NCBI RefSeq assembly: GCF_049860805.1
Contig: NZ_CP187555.1
Span: forward strand, 1,302,001-1,366,000
DNA length: 64,000 nucleotides
Reading direction: 5' to 3'
Source: Parabacteroides sp900760525
GTDB lineage: Bacteria; Bacteroidota; Bacteroidia; Bacteroidales; Tannerellaceae
Below, piece after piece: positions 18,331 to 26,659 of this stretch. The first letter of the stretch is position 1. Each line of letters starts with the position of its first letter. The notes under the pieces were generated by a model. The model did no database searches. It had not been told where the DNA came from and saw only the letters and a program-made list of their open reading frames with translations. The position numbers and the translations under genes are program-made.

Positions 18331-19293
18331 ATGAAAATAAAAACAAGAATACTCCTACTTCTCGGAATTTTCAATTGTCAATTGTCAATTGTCAATTCCC
18401 AAGAGCACGTTGTTCCATTCAGCTATGGCGACATGGACCGGTGGGTCGTCCGCGAGATACATGAATCCGGCATCATCGGAGGAAATACGAAACATCTTTA
18501 TGAACTGGGCCCGACAGATACGATTATCGGCAACACAGCCTATAAAAACCGGGGCGGTTCGCCGTGGGCGAACTCCAACGTGATGGCAAAGGTGGCAGGC
18601 GTGGTGAAGACCAATACCTCTGTCTTCCCGGAGAGGCGGGACGGCGGTTGGTGCGCACGTCTGGAGACACGGATGGAGAGCGTGAAGGTTTTCGGCCTGG
18701 TCGATATCGAAGTGGTAGCCGCCGGTTCCGTTTTTCTCGGAACGGTGTACGAACCGATCAAGGGAACCAAGAACCCGCAGGCCATGTTGAACAGCGGAGT
18801 GGCGTTTACCAAGAAGCCAAAGGCGTTGCGCTTTGACTATAAGGTGAAGTTGTCACCGGAAAAGAACCGCATCCGCAGTACCGGTTTCAGCCGTAAGTCG
18901 ACGGTCGCCGGACAGGATTCGATCGCCGCCATCCTTTTTCTCCAGAAACGTTGGGAAGATAAAGATGGAAACATATACGCCAAACGTGTTGGGACGATGG
19001 TACAGCGTTATACGGAATCCAGTAATAGCTGGGTGAACGATGCGACCTACCCGATCCTGTACGGCGATATTACGAAGCATCCGGAGTATAAACCTTATAT
19101 GCGGATTCAGGTAGAAGAACGCTATGCCTTGAACAGCCAAGGGAAAAGCGTCCCTATCCAGGAAGTAGGCTGGGCGGCGGAAGGCGAATTGCCGACTCAT
19201 CTCGTCCTGCAATTTACTTCCAGCCACGGCGGCGCCTATATCGGCTCGCCGGGCAATACGATGTGGATCGATAATGTAAAACTTATATATTAG
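18331..19293 (+). CDS. PCMD-domain exported protein
   Basis: 320 residues with a signal peptide (about 1-24) whose hydrophobic core is encoded in part by the heptamer repeat. The body matches the Bacteroidales PCMD (putative carbohydrate metabolism) family, with the closing strand segment SSHGGAYIGSPGNTMWIDN as hallmark. PCMD proteins are periplasmic or surface beta-sandwich proteins of uncertain function. It follows the sulfotransferase on the same strand, separated by the 41-bp repeats; a functional link is not established. Confidence 0.75.
   Translation: MKIKTRILLLLGIFNCQLSIVNSQEHVVPFSYGDMDRWVVREIHESGIIGGNTKHLYELGPTDTIIGNTAYKNRGGSPWANSNVMAKVAGVVKTNTSVFPERRDGGWCARLETRMESVKVFGLVDIEVVAAGSVFLGTVYEPIKGTKNPQAMLNSGVAFTKKPKALRFDYKVKLSPEKNRIRSTGFSRKSTVAGQDSIAAILFLQKRWEDKDGNIYAKRVGTMVQRYTESSNSWVNDATYPILYGDITKHPEYKPYMRIQVEERYALNSQGKSVPIQEVGWAAEGELPTHLVLQFTSSHGGAYIGSPGNTMWIDNVKLIY
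18372..18397. repeat. CAATTGT heptamer repeat inside a signal peptide
   Basis: Three and a half perfect tandem copies of CAATTGT lie in frame within the PCMD gene, encoding NCQLSIVN of the signal peptide. The unit is the same as in the hairpin at 12.35 kb. Confidence 0.85.
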
Positions 19294-19356
19294 GTGAAAG
19301 TTGAAAGGTGAAAGTGATGAATTTTTCTTTTCAACTTTCACCTTTCAACTTTCACC
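19293..19356. repeat. Perfect 23-bp inverted repeat between PCMD gene and ligA
   Basis: 19293-19315 is exactly complementary to 19334-19356, with an 18-base loop. Each arm is built from a 7-base unit (GGTGAAA/GTTGAAA), and a further partial unit follows. The left arm begins on the last base of the upstream stop codon and the right arm ends 14 bases before the ligA start. Confidence 0.9.
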
Positions 19357-19370
19357 TTTCAACTGAAAAA

Positions 19371-21371
19371 ATGGTGGCAAAAGATAAAATAAAAGCACTT
19401 CGCGAAGCGCTGGAACAACATAATTACAACTATTATGTGCTTTCGGCACCCACGATATCGGACCGTGAGTTCGATGAGATGATGAAGGAGTTGCAAACCC
19501 TTGAAGAGGCGCATCCCGAATATGCCGACCCTCATTCGCCGACACAGCGGGTGGGGAGTGACCTCTCCAAAGAGTTTGAGCAGGTGGCGCATAAATATCC
19601 GATGCTTTCGCTGGGCAATACCTATTCGGAAGAGGATGTGAAGGATTTCTACGAGCGCATCGCCCGTGACCTGAACGAGCCTTTCGAGATTGTCGCCGAG
19701 TTGAAATACGACGGGACGTCTATCTCCCTGACATACGAGAACGGTCGCCTGGTTCGTGCCGTGACGCGTGGCGACGGGACACGAGGTGACGATGTGACGG
19801 CCAATGTGAAGACCATCCGTTCCGTTCCGCTGAAACTGATGGGCGACGGATATCCGGTGGAGTTCGAAATACGCGGGGAGATCTTGCTTCCCTGGGCCGA
19901 GTTCGACCGTTTGAACAAAGAACGCGAAGAACAGGAGGAACCTCTTTTCGCCAATCCGCGCAATGCTGCTTCCGGCACGTTGAAGCAACTGAATCCGGCT
20001 GTTGTGGCAGCCCGCAAGCTGGATGCCTATTTTTATTACTTGTTGGGGGCGAAACTACCGGCGGAAACGCATTTCGATAATCTGGAGGCGGCCCGTTCAT
20101 GGGGCTTCAAGATACCGGATGTAATCCGTGTGTGCAACAGCTTGCAGGATATATACGACTATATCGCTTATTGGGATGCCGAACGCAAGAACCTGCCGGT
20201 TGCAACTGACGGGATTGTTTTGAAAGTGAATTCTTTACGCCAACAACTCAATTTAGGGTTTACAGCCAAGAGTCCGCGTTGGGCGATTGCCTATAAGTTT
20301 CAGGCCGAACGCGCCGTGACACGCCTTAACTCTGTGTCTTTTCAGGTCGGGCGGACAGGTACCGTTACTCCGGTTGCCAATCTCGAACCGGTTTTGTTGG
20401 CCGGGACGACTGTAAAGCGTGCCTCACTCCACAATGCGGATATCATCGAAGGCCTCGACCTTCACTTGGGAGACAGCGTCTATGTGGAGAAAGGCGGCGA
20501 GATCATCCCGAAGATTGTCGGTGTCGATGTCGAAGCCCGTGGCTTCCTGACTGGTGATAAGGTCCGTTTTATCCGTTCCTGTCCTGAATGCGGTACACCG
20601 TTGGTACGTCCCGAAGGGGAAGCGGCCCATTACTGTCCGAACGAAGCCGGCTGTCCTCCCCAGATCAAAGGGAAGATCGAGCATTTCGTCACCCGCAGAG
20701 CCATGAACATCAATATGGGACCGGAGACTGTCGAAGATCTCTATGAAGCCGGCTATGTCAAGAATACGGCAGATATCTATACACTCGAAATATCCGATTT
20801 GCTACGCTTGGAACGCTGGGCGGAGAAGAGCGCCCGTAACCTGATGACAAGCCTCGAAGAGTCCAAACAGGTTCCCTTTGAGCGGGTTCTTTACGGGTTG
20901 GGTATCCGCTTTGTGGGTGAGGCGGTGGCAAAACGTTTGGTCTCCGTTTTCCACTCCATGGAGCAATTGGAACAGGCCTCTTTTGAAGATCTGATAGCCG
21001 TGGATGAAATCGGGGAGCGCATAGCCCAGAGCATCATCGCTTACTTTGCCGACGATCGTAACCGGACGTTAGTGAACCGTTTGAAAGAGTACGGCTTGCA
21101 GATGTCAGTGTCCGAAAAGGTTCTGGCAAACCGTTCCGAGAAACTGAAAGGCCTGAGCATCGTAATCAGCGGGACGTTCGCTAAACATTCGCGTGACGAA
21201 TACAAAGCGATGATCGAGCAGCATGGCGGAAAGAACAGCGGCTCGGTGTCGGGTAAGACCGATTATATCCTGGCGGGGGAAAATATGGGACCGGCTAAAC
21301 TCGAAAAGGCTGCCAAATTAGGAGTGAAAGTTATAGGCGAAGAGGAATTTTTAAATATGATAGCGGAATGA
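19371..21371 (+). CDS. ligA: NAD-dependent DNA ligase
   Basis: 666 residues from ATG 19371; a longer reading frame through the hairpin repeat is not used. Adenylation motif ELKYDGTS has the nucleotide-accepting Lys112. OB fold, a four-cysteine zinc finger (CPECG to CPNEAGC), helix-hairpin-helix repeats and a C-terminal BRCT domain (about 590-665) follow in the standard order. The enzyme seals nicks in replication and repair using NAD. Its stop overlaps the next gene by 4 bases. Confidence 0.97.
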   Translation: MVAKDKIKALREALEQHNYNYYVLSAPTISDREFDEMMKELQTLEEAHPEYADPHSPTQRVGSDLSKEFEQVAHKYPMLSLGNTYSEEDVKDFYERIARDLNEPFEIVAELKYDGTSISLTYENGRLVRAVTRGDGTRGDDVTANVKTIRSVPLKLMGDGYPVEFEIRGEILLPWAEFDRLNKEREEQEEPLFANPRNAASGTLKQLNPAVVAARKLDAYFYYLLGAKLPAETHFDNLEAARSWGFKIPDVIRVCNSLQDIYDYIAYWDAERKNLPVATDGIVLKVNSLRQQLNLGFTAKSPRWAIAYKFQAERAVTRLNSVSFQVGRTGTVTPVANLEPVLLAGTTVKRASLHNADIIEGLDLHLGDSVYVEKGGEIIPKIVGVDVEARGFLTGDKVRFIRSCPECGTPLVRPEGEAAHYCPNEAGCPPQIKGKIEHFVTRRAMNINMGPETVEDLYEAGYVKNTADIYTLEISDLLRLERWAEKSARNLMTSLEESKQVPFERVLYGLGIRFVGEAVAKRLVSVFHSMEQLEQASFEDLIAVDEIGERIAQSIIAYFADDRNRTLVNRLKEYGLQMSVSEKVLANRSEKLKGLSIVISGTFAKHSRDEYKAMIEQHGGKNSGSVSGKTDYILAGENMGPAKLEKAAKLGVKVIGEEEFLNMIAE

Positions 21372-21889
21372 GACTGACGAATTATTTTATTAAAAAGAAA
21401 GTGCAGTCCTTGGCTTTCGGGGCTGCCAGTCGCAAGCATGGCTTTTGTTCGTTGGAAGATGCCGGCCATATCCTGGTACTTTATCAGGCGGACGACCACG
21501 AGCTTGTAGAGCCTTGTCTGGAGGTCCTGCGTAAGAAGAATAAGAAGGTGCAGACTTGTGTATATGTCTCCGGCGATCCGCTACCGGAAATGGTTGCCCC
21601 GTACACACCGGTCCACGCAACGAAGGATGTAAATACCTGGCAGGTCCCCACTGATGCCGTCCTGGAACAATTCAAGACGATCAAGGCGGATATCCTGATC
21701 GATCTAACGCGCCCCGACTGCTACCCGATGCAATACCTTATGTTGCAGCATCCTTGTGGATTCAAGGTAGGAGTGAAGAATGCCGGTATCGATTTGTATG
21801 ATCTGTCCATATCAGTAACAGAGCGTGAAGATATCAAGCATTTGTTCGAACATATATTATTTTATTTACAGGCGATACGCTCAAAATGA
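21368..21889 (+). CDS. DUF6913-type conserved Bacteroidales protein
   Basis: 173 residues, overlapping the ligA stop by 4 bases (ATGA), so probably co-translated with it. I recognise it as the conserved unknown family usually found in this position between ligA and dapA (DUF6913). No signal peptide or membrane helix is seen. Features are a basic N-terminus, a central VYVSGDPLPEMV segment and ADILIDLTRPDCYPMQYL. Function is unknown. Confidence 0.7.
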   Translation: MRLTNYFIKKKVQSLAFGAASRKHGFCSLEDAGHILVLYQADDHELVEPCLEVLRKKNKKVQTCVYVSGDPLPEMVAPYTPVHATKDVNTWQVPTDAVLEQFKTIKADILIDLTRPDCYPMQYLMLQHPCGFKVGVKNAGIDLYDLSISVTEREDIKHLFEHILFYLQAIRSK

Positions 21890-21900
21890 TATAAATTCCT

Positions 21901-21908
21901 TATTTTTG
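21901..21908 (+). promoter_or_regulatory. -7 promoter box TATTTTTG
   Basis: TAnnTTTG match 35 bases ahead of dapA. Confidence 0.6.
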
Positions 21909-21942
21909 CAGTGCTAAATAACAAAAAAGGAATATTTTTCCC

Positions 21943-22836
21943 ATGGCAGACATAAATTTAAAAGGAATGGGTGTGGCGTTGATCACTCCCTTTAAAGAAG
22001 ATGAAAGTGTAGACTATGAGGCGTTGGCCCGTCTTGTAGACTATCAGTTGCAGAATGGAACCGATTATCTGGTTGTGTTAGGTACCACTGCTGAAACCCC
22101 TACACTCACGGAAGAAGAAAAGAAGAATATTATCGATTTGGTGGTAACGAAGGTAAACGGGCGCATTCCCATCGTGTTGGGAGTAGGCGGAAACTGTACG
22201 CGTTCGGTTGTCGAAAAGTTGAAAAACGACAACTTTGACGGTATAGATGCGATCTTGTCTGTCGTGCCTTATTATAATAAACCTTCTCAGGAAGGAATCT
22301 ATCAGCATTATAAAGCAATTGCGGAGGCAACGACGTTGCCGATCGTTTTGTATAACGTGCCGGGACGTACCGGTGTGAATATGACAGCCGAGACCACGCT
22401 TCGTATTGCCCGTGAATTCAAGAACGTGATAGCAGTCAAGGAGGCTTCCGGCAATATCACCCAGATGGACGATATCATCAAGAACAAACCGGCGAGCTTC
22501 AGTGTGATTTCCGGTGACGACGGCATTACATTCCCGCTTATTACGTTGGGGGCTGTCGGGGTGATTTCTGTAATCGGCAATGCTTTCCCGCGTGAATTCA
22601 GCCGTATGGTGCGTCTGGCATTGGCCGGTGACTATGATAGTGCCCGCACGATCCACCATAGTTTTACGGAACTGTTCAGTTTGCTGTTCGTCGACGGTAA
22701 TCCGGCAGGAGCAAAGAGTATGCTGAACGCGATGGGCTTTATCGAAAATAAATTACGCTTGCCTCTTGTCCCGACCCGCATCACCACATTCGAAAAGATC
22801 CGGGACGTATTACGTCAGTTAAGCATTAAGTGCTAA
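21943..22836 (+). CDS. dapA: 4-hydroxy-tetrahydrodipicolinate synthase
   Basis: 297 residues, TIM-barrel class I aldolase. Schiff-base Lys166 lies in AVKEASGN; LGTTAETPTL binds the pyruvate carboxylate, and the catalytic tyrosine is in VLYNVPGRTG. It condenses pyruvate with aspartate semialdehyde, the first committed step to diaminopimelate and lysine. It stands behind its own promoter and ends at a convergent junction with an AraC-type gene. Confidence 0.96.
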   Translation: MADINLKGMGVALITPFKEDESVDYEALARLVDYQLQNGTDYLVVLGTTAETPTLTEEEKKNIIDLVVTKVNGRIPIVLGVGGNCTRSVVEKLKNDNFDGIDAILSVVPYYNKPSQEGIYQHYKAIAEATTLPIVLYNVPGRTGVNMTAETTLRIAREFKNVIAVKEASGNITQMDDIIKNKPASFSVISGDDGITFPLITLGAVGVISVIGNAFPREFSRMVRLALAGDYDSARTIHHSFTELFSLLFVDGNPAGAKSMLNAMGFIENKLRLPLVPTRITTFEKIRDVLRQLSIKC

Positions 22837-22885
22837 TATAAAATCCGTACTTGGAGGGGTCAAAATACCTTCATCATGATTTTTC

Positions 22886-22957
22886 AGGCACGGAATTACA
22901 GGAATTTATATGGATAAATTTATTTTCTTTTCGTGTAAATCCGTGTAACCCGTGCCT
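22886..22957. terminator. Inverted-repeat region at the dapA/araC convergent junction
   Basis: AGGCACGG (22886-22893) pairs with CCGTGCCT (22950-22957), and an inner AATTTA/TAAATT hairpin lies between them. Placed between two converging genes, it probably acts as a bidirectional terminator or a small intergenic repeat. Confidence 0.4.
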
Positions 22958-22991
22958 AAATTATGTCAATTATTTAGACATACTTCCTTTA

Positions 22992-23888
22992 TTAATTTGT
23001 GCCCCTGTACTCGTTGGGCGTATATCCCACATTTTTCTTAAATACGCGGGTGAAGTGCTGGGGGTATTTGAATCCCAGTTCGTAAGCGATTTCGCTGACG
23101 GTCTTGCTTGTGTCCAGTATCTTTTCTTTGGCGATATCGATCAGCCGGAGTTGGATATGTTCCTGTGCGGACTTACCCGTTTCCTTTTTTATCAGATCTC
23201 CTAAATAGTTGGCGGAAAGATGTAGCTGGTCGGCACAGTAGCGTACGGATGGCAGGCCGATCGTTTGTGGTTTGTCGGTTTGGAAGTAACCGTTCACGAC
23301 ATTCTCGAACTTGGAAAGGATGTCTTTGTTTACATTTTCCCGTGTGATGAACTGGCGGTCGTAGAAACGGATGCTGTAGTTGAGTAGAAGTTCGATGTTG
23401 GAGACAATCAGCATTTTGCTATGCTTGTCAATTCCCCGGTTGAGCTCTTCACTTATATTATTTAAGCAATCGATAATGACACCGCGTTCCTGTTCGGAGA
23501 GATGAAGCGCCTCGTTCACCTCGTACGAAAAGAAAGAATAGTCTTTCATATTACGTCCGAGCGATGTTCCGCGAATCAGGTCCGGATGGAACATCAAGGC
23601 ACGGCCTTTCGGTTGGAAATATTCACCGTTGTCATCGATACCGATCACCTGTCCGGGAGCCAAAAAGACCAGTGTTCCTTCTTGATAGTCATAGTAACTG
23701 CGTCCGTACCGCAAGTCTCCACATTTGACTTCTTTGAGGAAGACGGCATAGAAGCCGTAACTCATTCGTACATGTTTGATCCGGGAAGATTTCGACAGAT
23801 CGATAACACTAATCAACGGATGCAGTGTCTCCTGGCCAACCATTTCATTGTACTGGCAAATATTATCCAGTTTAATAATTTCTCCCAT
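22992..23888 (-). CDS. AraC-family transcriptional regulator
   Basis: 298 residues. The N-terminal half is a cupin-like sensor domain (YQEGTLVFLAPGQVIGIDD), and the C-terminal about 100 residues are the AraC double helix-turn-helix, with the signature VSEIAYELGFKYPQHFTRVF near the end. It is divergent from an exported flavodoxin; both promoters lie in the 153-base gap, so it is a likely regulator of that gene. The inducer is unknown. Confidence 0.9.
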   Translation of the reverse strand: MGEIIKLDNICQYNEMVGQETLHPLISVIDLSKSSRIKHVRMSYGFYAVFLKEVKCGDLRYGRSYYDYQEGTLVFLAPGQVIGIDDNGEYFQPKGRALMFHPDLIRGTSLGRNMKDYSFFSYEVNEALHLSEQERGVIIDCLNNISEELNRGIDKHSKMLIVSNIELLLNYSIRFYDRQFITRENVNKDILSKFENVVNGYFQTDKPQTIGLPSVRYCADQLHLSANYLGDLIKKETGKSAQEHIQLRLIDIAKEKILDTSKTVSEIAYELGFKYPQHFTRVFKKNVGYTPNEYRGTN

Positions 23889-23911
23889 AACCCTTTTTAT
23901 TTGTTTCTCTA

Positions 23912-23919
23912 CAAAAATA
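23912..23919 (-). promoter_or_regulatory. -7 promoter box (minus strand TATTTTTG)
   Basis: Plus-strand CAAAAATA is TATTTTTG on the minus strand, 23 bases ahead of the AraC-type gene start. Confidence 0.5.
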
Positions 23920-24016
23920 GTATATTTTTCCCTTCTTATCCTATATGTTTCAGTACTTCGGTAATAATGGTAGGCATAACCGTAATTTGTATACAGTCCG
24001 AACCGCAGTTCTGGAA

Positions 24017-24024
24017 TACTTTTG
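24017..24024 (+). promoter_or_regulatory. -7 promoter box TACTTTTG
   Basis: TAnnTTTG match 17 bases ahead of the flavodoxin gene. Confidence 0.55.
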
Positions 24025-24041
24025 CAATAAAAAATAAGAAG

Positions 24042-24653
24042 ATGAAGAAAAGAACATTTTTATTAGCAATGGCGGGTATGTTAGTCACTGGCCCGGAAAT
24101 ATTGAAGGCGCAGTCCTCGTCTGCAAAAAAGAAAAGCCTGGTGGCCTACTTTTCCCGCCGGGGTTATAATTACCTGGACGGCGAGGTCGTATTCCTGGAA
24201 GTCGGAAATACGGAAGTGGTCGCAAAGAAGATTCAGGAGTTGACGGGTAGCGATTTGTTTCAGATCGAGACGGTGAAGACATACCCGGCCGGCTATCACG
24301 AAACAACAGAAGTAGCCAAGAAGGAACAGAATGAAAACACCCGTCCGGAGCTAACCCGTACCGTCAACGGAATGGATGATTATGACACGATCTACCTCGG
24401 ATATCCCAACTGGTGGGGGACAATGCCGATGGCCGTACATACGTTCCTCGAATCTTATGATTTTGCAGGGAAAACGATTATCCCCTTCTGCACTCACGAA
24501 GGTAGTGCAATGGGACGCAGCGAAGGAGATATAAAGAAGCTCTGCCCGGAAGCCAAAGTCCTGTCCGGCCTTGCCATCAAAGGCGGAAGTGTCAATAAAT
24601 CGGACGAGAAGATCGCCGCATGGTGCAAGGTTTCCGGTAATAATGGTAGATAA
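24042..24653 (+). CDS. Exported flavodoxin
   Basis: 203 residues from ATG 24042; a much longer frame reading back through the AraC gene is not used. A signal peptide (about 1-23) precedes a flavodoxin fold: VAYFSRRGYNY is the FMN phosphate-binding start, and YLGYPNWWGTMP and FCTHEGSAMG are the flavin-contacting loops. Flavodoxins are normally cytosolic electron carriers; an exported one implies periplasmic redox use. It is divergent from the AraC-type regulator. Confidence 0.85.
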   Translation: MKKRTFLLAMAGMLVTGPEILKAQSSSAKKKSLVAYFSRRGYNYLDGEVVFLEVGNTEVVAKKIQELTGSDLFQIETVKTYPAGYHETTEVAKKEQNENTRPELTRTVNGMDDYDTIYLGYPNWWGTMPMAVHTFLESYDFAGKTIIPFCTHEGSAMGRSEGDIKKLCPEAKVLSGLAIKGGSVNKSDEKIAAWCKVSGNNGR

Positions 24654-24812
24654 ACCGGTAATTTATGTATTAGCAGTCGGTATAATCAGGTATAACTTTG
24701 TATTTCACAGTGTGATGTAAGTACACAAGTATCGGTTCAACCTGTTGTGAAATAGGTTGATTCCGATGTATGTTTTTATGAATCGGAAAGGCGAGATAAT
24801 GGAATAAGTCAT

Positions 24813-24820
24813 TACCTTTG
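24813..24820 (+). promoter_or_regulatory. -7 promoter box TACCTTTG
   Basis: TAnnTTTG match 27 bases ahead of the DUF4250 gene. Confidence 0.5.
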
Positions 24821-24846
24821 CAGCCGGTTTAGAAAAAAGATGAATT

Positions 24847-25023
24847 ATGACACTACCGGAAGATCCGATGATGCTCTTTAGCGTTATCAATATGAAACTG
24901 CGTGATAATTATTCTTCTCTTGATGAATTGTGTGACGATATGCATATCAAGAAAGAAACACTCGTCCAGAAACTGAAGAACGTAGGATTCGAGTATAGCC
25001 AAGAGAATAATAAATTCTGGTGA
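24847..25023 (+). CDS. DUF4250 small protein
   Basis: 58 residues, starting LPEDPMMLFSVINMKLRDN, the pattern of the DUF4250 family widely found in Bacteroidales and Clostridia (one small helical domain, usual length about 60). It is below most gene-length cut-offs. It has its own -7 box and a stop at 25021-25023. Function is unknown. Confidence 0.85.
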   Translation: MTLPEDPMMLFSVINMKLRDNYSSLDELCDDMHIKKETLVQKLKNVGFEYSQENNKFW

Positions 25024-25123
25024 TTGCGGGAATGGGGCTGTCTCATTTTTTTATATTCCATACGGCAAGAATGATTTTGTGATTTGTAAGATTTATTTGT
25101 ATATTGATCCCGCAAATTGCATT

Positions 25124-26233
25124 ATGGTTATGAATAGTTGTAGGAATATAAAAGTAATAGTTGCCGGATTGGCGGGGACATTAGGATTGCTTTTCGCATG
25201 CGTACCAGGTTCCCGTCCGGAATTGAGCGATAAGGAGCTGGTAGGGAAACAGCTCTTTTTTGACGAATCGCTGTCGGAACCGGCTGGACAGTCATGCGGT
25301 ACCTGCCATGAACCGACGAAGGGCTTTGCCGATAAATACGGACGGATCACTTCGGAAGGGGCCGTGAAAGGCTTGTTCAGCAACCGGAATTCCATGAGCT
25401 GTTCGTATGTGGCGTATGTCCCGGCCTTGTATTATGACGAGAAAGAAGAAACCTACGTAGGCGGCTTGTTCTGGGACGGCCGGGTGAACTCGTTGGAAGA
25501 ACAGGCCGGACAACCCTTCATCAATCCGTTGGAAATGGGGAACAAGGACGGCCGGATGGTTACTGAGAAAGTCCGGCGTGCAACCTACTATCCCGATTTT
25601 GTGCGGGTATATGGAGAGATAACCTCCGATGATTCCCTATATGCCAAAATACTGGATGCGTTGGCGACTTATGAACGGTCTGCCGAGGTGAACCCGTTCA
25701 CCTCCAAATACGATGCCTATCTGGAAGGAAAATGCCGGCTTAGCGAGCAAGAGATGGAAGGACTTGACTTGTTCAAGGAGAAAGGCCTTTGCGCCGAATG
25801 CCATATCCTGGAAAACGACGAGCGCGCCGGTCGTGTCCTGTTTACCGACCATACATACGATAACCTCGGAATCCCCTCCAACCCTGACAATCCGTTCTTC
25901 AGGGTTCCCGCTCCCTACAACACGGCCGGACGGGACACGATGGACCTGGGGTTAGGGGCTTTCCTGCATGACAGCACCGAGTTCGGCAAGTTCCGTGTAC
26001 CCACATTACGCAATATAACCCTGACGGCCCCTTACGGGCATAACGGCTATTTCAAGACACTTGAAGAGATAGTCCATTTCTATAATGTGCGTGACGTGGA
26101 AGAATACCCGGCCCCTGAATATGCAGAGACTGTCAACCGCGACGAATTGGGGAACCTCGGACTCACACCGGAGGAGGAAGCGGCCATTGTCCTCTTTATG
26201 CATACCCTGACCGACGGATATCAAATAGATTGA
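25124..26233 (+). CDS. Diheme cytochrome c peroxidase lipoprotein
   Basis: 369 residues from ATG 25124 (ATG 25130 is also possible; an upstream GTG is not needed). The lipobox LLFAC is at about residue 24. Two CxxCH haem motifs, CGTCH and CAECH, and the peroxidase segments WDGRVNSLEEQA and FRVPTLRNI define the CCP/MauG family. It probably detoxifies hydrogen peroxide in the periplasm. It is a shorter paralogue of the three-haem protein at 5.4 kb and lacks its N-terminal haem domain. Confidence 0.88.
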   Translation: MVMNSCRNIKVIVAGLAGTLGLLFACVPGSRPELSDKELVGKQLFFDESLSEPAGQSCGTCHEPTKGFADKYGRITSEGAVKGLFSNRNSMSCSYVAYVPALYYDEKEETYVGGLFWDGRVNSLEEQAGQPFINPLEMGNKDGRMVTEKVRRATYYPDFVRVYGEITSDDSLYAKILDALATYERSAEVNPFTSKYDAYLEGKCRLSEQEMEGLDLFKEKGLCAECHILENDERAGRVLFTDHTYDNLGIPSNPDNPFFRVPAPYNTAGRDTMDLGLGAFLHDSTEFGKFRVPTLRNITLTAPYGHNGYFKTLEEIVHFYNVRDVEEYPAPEYAETVNRDELGNLGLTPEEEAAIVLFMHTLTDGYQID

Positions 26234-26252
26234 TCCATATTGTTTTTTTGTA

Positions 26253-26260
26253 TACATTTG
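26253..26260 (+). promoter_or_regulatory. -7 promoter box TACATTTG
   Basis: TAnnTTTG match 28 bases ahead of the small lipoprotein gene. Confidence 0.55.
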
Positions 26261-26288
26261 CTGTCATTTAATAAAAAGTGAAAGAGAT

Positions 26289-26639
26289 ATGAAAACAAGA
26301 TTGATGATGTTCATGGCGGTTGTCGCTTTGTTCGTTTTAAGTGGTTGTAGCGATTCCAAAGAGTCGTATATGAAAGATTTCAAGAAGTTTATCGAGAAGG
26401 TGGAAGCTGCCGGGAGCGATTACACGGAAGAAGACTGGAAGAAAGCCGATGAAAAGTATGAAGCCTTTACCGGTGACCGCTATGAGAAGTTCAGTTCCGA
26501 ACTGACGATAGACGAGCAGGTGGAGATCACGAAACTGAAAGCGACCTATGCAACCCGGAGAGGACTTTCGACCTTAAAGAACGGAGTTGACAAACTTCTG
26601 GATAGCGATATCCTCAAAAAGGAAAAGAACAAAAAATAA
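26289..26639 (+). CDS. Small helical lipoprotein (DUF6565-like)
   Basis: 116 residues. Lipobox VLSGC with Cys at residue 20 is followed by a highly charged, helix-forming body (YTEEDWKKADEKYEAF, LTIDEQVEITKLKATY). The pattern fits the Bacteroidales DUF6565 lipoprotein family of unknown function. An esterase gene begins 20 bases downstream, so the two may share the promoter at 26253. Confidence 0.7.
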   Translation: MKTRLMMFMAVVALFVLSGCSDSKESYMKDFKKFIEKVEAAGSDYTEEDWKKADEKYEAFTGDRYEKFSSELTIDEQVEITKLKATYATRRGLSTLKNGVDKLLDSDILKKEKNKK

Positions 26640-26659
26640 CGTTTGAAGAGTCTGATACC

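Noticed and set aside
22851..23204. Plus-strand open frame over the end of the AraC-type gene
   Set aside because: It overlaps a well-supported gene antisense and shows no domain or promoter.
23502..24041. Long N-terminal extension of the flavodoxin frame
   Set aside because: It runs antisense through the AraC gene and lacks coding character; the ATG at 24042 gives a proper signal peptide right after a -7 box.
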